A program made the position numbers and the translations under genes. Positions 5,866-7,262 of a stretch of DNA of 7,262 nucleotides are shown here, piece by piece (position 1 is the first letter of the stretch; every line of letters starts with the position of its first letter). The stretch lies in NCBI GenBank assembly GCA_017989575.1, contig JAGNPP010000127.1, forward strand, positions 1 to 7,262, given 5' to 3'. The stretch comes from Chryseobacterium sp. GTDB lineage: Bacteria > Bacteroidota > Bacteroidia > Flavobacteriales > Weeksellaceae. The notes beneath the pieces were generated by a model. The model did no database searches. It saw only the letters and a list, made by a program, of their open reading frames with translations, and had not been told where the DNA came from.

Positions 5866-5933
5866 CTTCGAGAACCTCAGACTGACATTCTTAAAATTTA
5901 CTATTAGAAATGTCACACTGAGCGGAGTCGAAG
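5866..5933. repeat. Inverted pair of TGTCA..CTGAG..TCGAAG repeats
   Basis: The right arm (5911-5933) reads TGTCACACTGAG then CGGAGTCGAAG. The left arm (5866-5887), read on the minus strand, is TGTCAGTCTGAG then GTTCTCGAAG. The arms share TGTCA, CTGAG and TCGAAG and are separated by 23 bp of AT-rich DNA. The right copy also has CACT/AGTG ends (5917-5920, 5931-5934). From memory, the TGTCACACTGAG..GTCGAAGTG sequence is a common dispersed intergenic repeat in Flavobacteriia and other bacteria. No coding capacity is seen. It may add a hairpin to the tails of the convergent hugZ and fabF transcripts. Confidence 0.65.
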
Positions 5934-5951
5934 TGTTCTTTATTTTAGAAT

Positions 5952-5989
5952 CAATTTTGCTCCCTTTAGGGCCGGGGAAACAAAATTTG
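5952..5989. repeat. Inverted repeat downstream of fabF, possible weak terminator
   Basis: AATTTTG (5953-5959) pairs with CAAAATT (5981-5987). An inner CCC/GGG pair lies at 5962-5964 and 5969-5971, and a GC-rich loop, GGGCCGGGG (5969-5977), follows. It begins 7 bp past the fabF stop, so it could form a hairpin at the 3' end of the fabF message. The run after it on the minus strand (ATTCTAAAAT) is a poor U-tract, so terminator function is doubtful. The GC-rich core stands out against the AT-rich flanks. Confidence 0.45.
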
Positions 5990-5995
5990 TTTTAA

Positions 5996-7231
5996 TTAAA
6001 TCTTCCTAAAAATAACCGTCGAGTTATGCCCACCAAAACCAAAAGCATTACTCATCGCAATATTGATTTCTTTCTTTTTCGAATCAGTCACAATATTAAT
6101 GCCTGCCGGAATATTCTCATCAAGATTTGAAATATTAATCGTCGGTGGAATTACACTATTCTGAATCGCCTTAATACACAAAATTGCTTCAACCGCTCCT
6201 GCAGCGCCCAACAAATGGCCTGTCATAGATTTGGTTGCGCTGATGTCAAGATTAGGACTTCCTTTGAAAACTTTGGTGATGGCATTAAGTTCTGCAAGGT
6301 CTCCAAGTGGGGTGGAAGTCGCGTGAGGATTCAGATAATCGACTTGGTCTGATGTGATGTTTGCGTCTTCAAGCGCCAATTCCATAGATTTTGCTGCGCC
6401 GATTCCTTCGGGATGTGGTGCGGTCATATGATAAGCGTCGGCCGTCATTGCAGCACCAATCAGTTCTGCGTAGATTTTTGCGCCTCTTGCTTTGGCGTGT
6501 TCATATTCTTCAAGAATCAATGCGCCAGCGCCTTCTCCCATTATGAAACCGTCACGTTCTGTATCGTAAGGTCGGCTTGCTATTTTTGGATCGTCATTTC
6601 TTGTGGACATCGCTTTCATTGATGAGAATCCACCAACAGAAGCTTGCGTAATCGGCGCTTCGGAACCACCACTTACGATAATTTTAGCTTTTCCCCAACG
6701 GATGTAATTGAAGGCATCCATAAAAGCCGTATTGGCTGTGGCACAAGCAGAAACTGTTGTATAATTGATGCCTCGCAATCCATATTTCATCGAGATCATT
6801 CCAGAAGCCATATTCGCAATCAGTTTTGGAACAAAAAACGGGCTGAATCTCGGCGTTCCATCGCCAGTTGCAAAAGCTATGACGTCGTCTTCAAAAGTCT
6901 GCATGCCGCCTTGTCCTGTTCCCCAAATCACACCAATATCAAAAGGGTCAATGCTTGTCAAATCTAAACCAGAATCTTCCATTGCTTCAGCAGATGCGTA
7001 GATCGCGAATTGTGTAAAAAGGTCGCTTCGTTTGATTTCGTTTCTGTCCAGATATTTTTCTGGTGTGAAGTTTTTGACTTCAGCCGCAAACTGTACTTTG
7101 AATTTTTCAGGATCAAAGTGCGTGATGGTTGCAGCGCCACTTTCTCCGGCAAGACTGTTTTTCCAAAACGTTTCTACGTCATTTCCCAACGGTGTTACGG
7201 CTCCCATTCCGGTAATTACAACTCTTTTCAT
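5996..7231 (-). CDS. fabF: Beta-ketoacyl-[acyl-carrier-protein] synthase II
   Basis: A cytoplasmic condensing enzyme of type II fatty-acid synthesis, 411 residues (E. coli FabF has 413). It joins malonyl-ACP to an acyl-enzyme with loss of CO2 and extends the chain by two carbons. The start MKRVVITGMGAVTPLG is the family signature. The thiolase-fold catalytic triad is complete: Cys163 in VSACATANTAF, His303 in LNPHATSTPLGD and His339 in TKSMTGHLLGAAGAVE, with Lys334 beside it. The C-terminal SNAFGFGGHNSTVIF block (394-408) is the conserved gating-loop region. The residue after His303 is Ala rather than the more common Gly, and Pro302 replaces Ala; both are off the catalytic atoms. There is no signal peptide. 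The 31 bp upstream of the ATG are A/T-only except one base and run to the window edge, so an upstream partner such as acpP cannot be seen. Downstream is a convergent hugZ-like gene, not rnc. A paralogue with a specialised role cannot be excluded. Confidence 0.96.
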   Translation of the reverse strand: MKRVVITGMGAVTPLGNDVETFWKNSLAGESGAATITHFDPEKFKVQFAAEVKNFTPEKYLDRNEIKRSDLFTQFAIYASAEAMEDSGLDLTSIDPFDIGVIWGTGQGGMQTFEDDVIAFATGDGTPRFSPFFVPKLIANMASGMISMKYGLRGINYTTVSACATANTAFMDAFNYIRWGKAKIIVSGGSEAPITQASVGGFSSMKAMSTRNDDPKIASRPYDTERDGFIMGEGAGALILEEYEHAKARGAKIYAELIGAAMTADAYHMTAPHPEGIGAAKSMELALEDANITSDQVDYLNPHATSTPLGDLAELNAITKVFKGSPNLDISATKSMTGHLLGAAGAVEAILCIKAIQNSVIPPTINISNLDENIPAGINIVTDSKKKEINIAMSNAFGFGGHNSTVIFRKI

Positions 7232-7262
7232 TTTATGAATATTTTAATTTTAATTTTTAAAT

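Overview
The window looks like ordinary chromosome from a low-GC member of the Bacteroidota, most likely the Flavobacteriia and probably the Chryseobacterium group. The evidence is AT-rich intergenic DNA, A-rich translation starts with no Shine-Dalgarno sequence, promoter-like TAnnTTTG boxes typical of this phylum, and a typical flavobacterial housekeeping gene set. The genus is an inference from general resemblance, not from a marker gene.

Layout. At 1-135 (minus) lies the start of an unrecognised protein with one N-terminal membrane segment, cut by the window edge. It is divergent from a SlyD-type FKBP prolyl isomerase (348-848, plus). A strong bidirectional terminator (871-910) separates slyD from the convergent pepD (926-2365, minus; M20C aminoacyl-histidine dipeptidase). 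Upstream of pepD on the same strand are a putative exported thioredoxin-fold protein (2420-3001) and, behind its own terminator, a YiaA/YiaB-type membrane protein (3082-3474). A 331-bp gene-free stretch (3475-3805) holds a GC-rich tandem-duplicated element of about 160 bp and the ahcY terminator. Next come ahcY (3806-5119, minus; S-adenosylhomocysteine hydrolase) and, divergent from it, a HugZ/HutZ-family gene for haem handling (5281-5805, plus). The hugZ terminator and two inverted-repeat structures (5866-5989) fill the gap to the convergent fabF (5996-7231, minus; beta-ketoacyl-ACP synthase II).

The genes do not form one pathway. They are housekeeping functions (protein folding, peptide turnover, methyl-cycle detoxification, fatty-acid elongation, probable haem use), mostly in single-gene units with their own terminators. 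Only the 2420-3001 gene and pepD look likely to be co-transcribed (54-bp gap, no terminator).

I found no phage, transposase, CRISPR array, RNA gene or defence system, and no convincing new multi-gene system. The items most worth a second look are the tandem repeat element at 3565-3725, the inverted repeats between hugZ and fabF, and the thioredoxin-like protein whose CxxC is in an unusual place.
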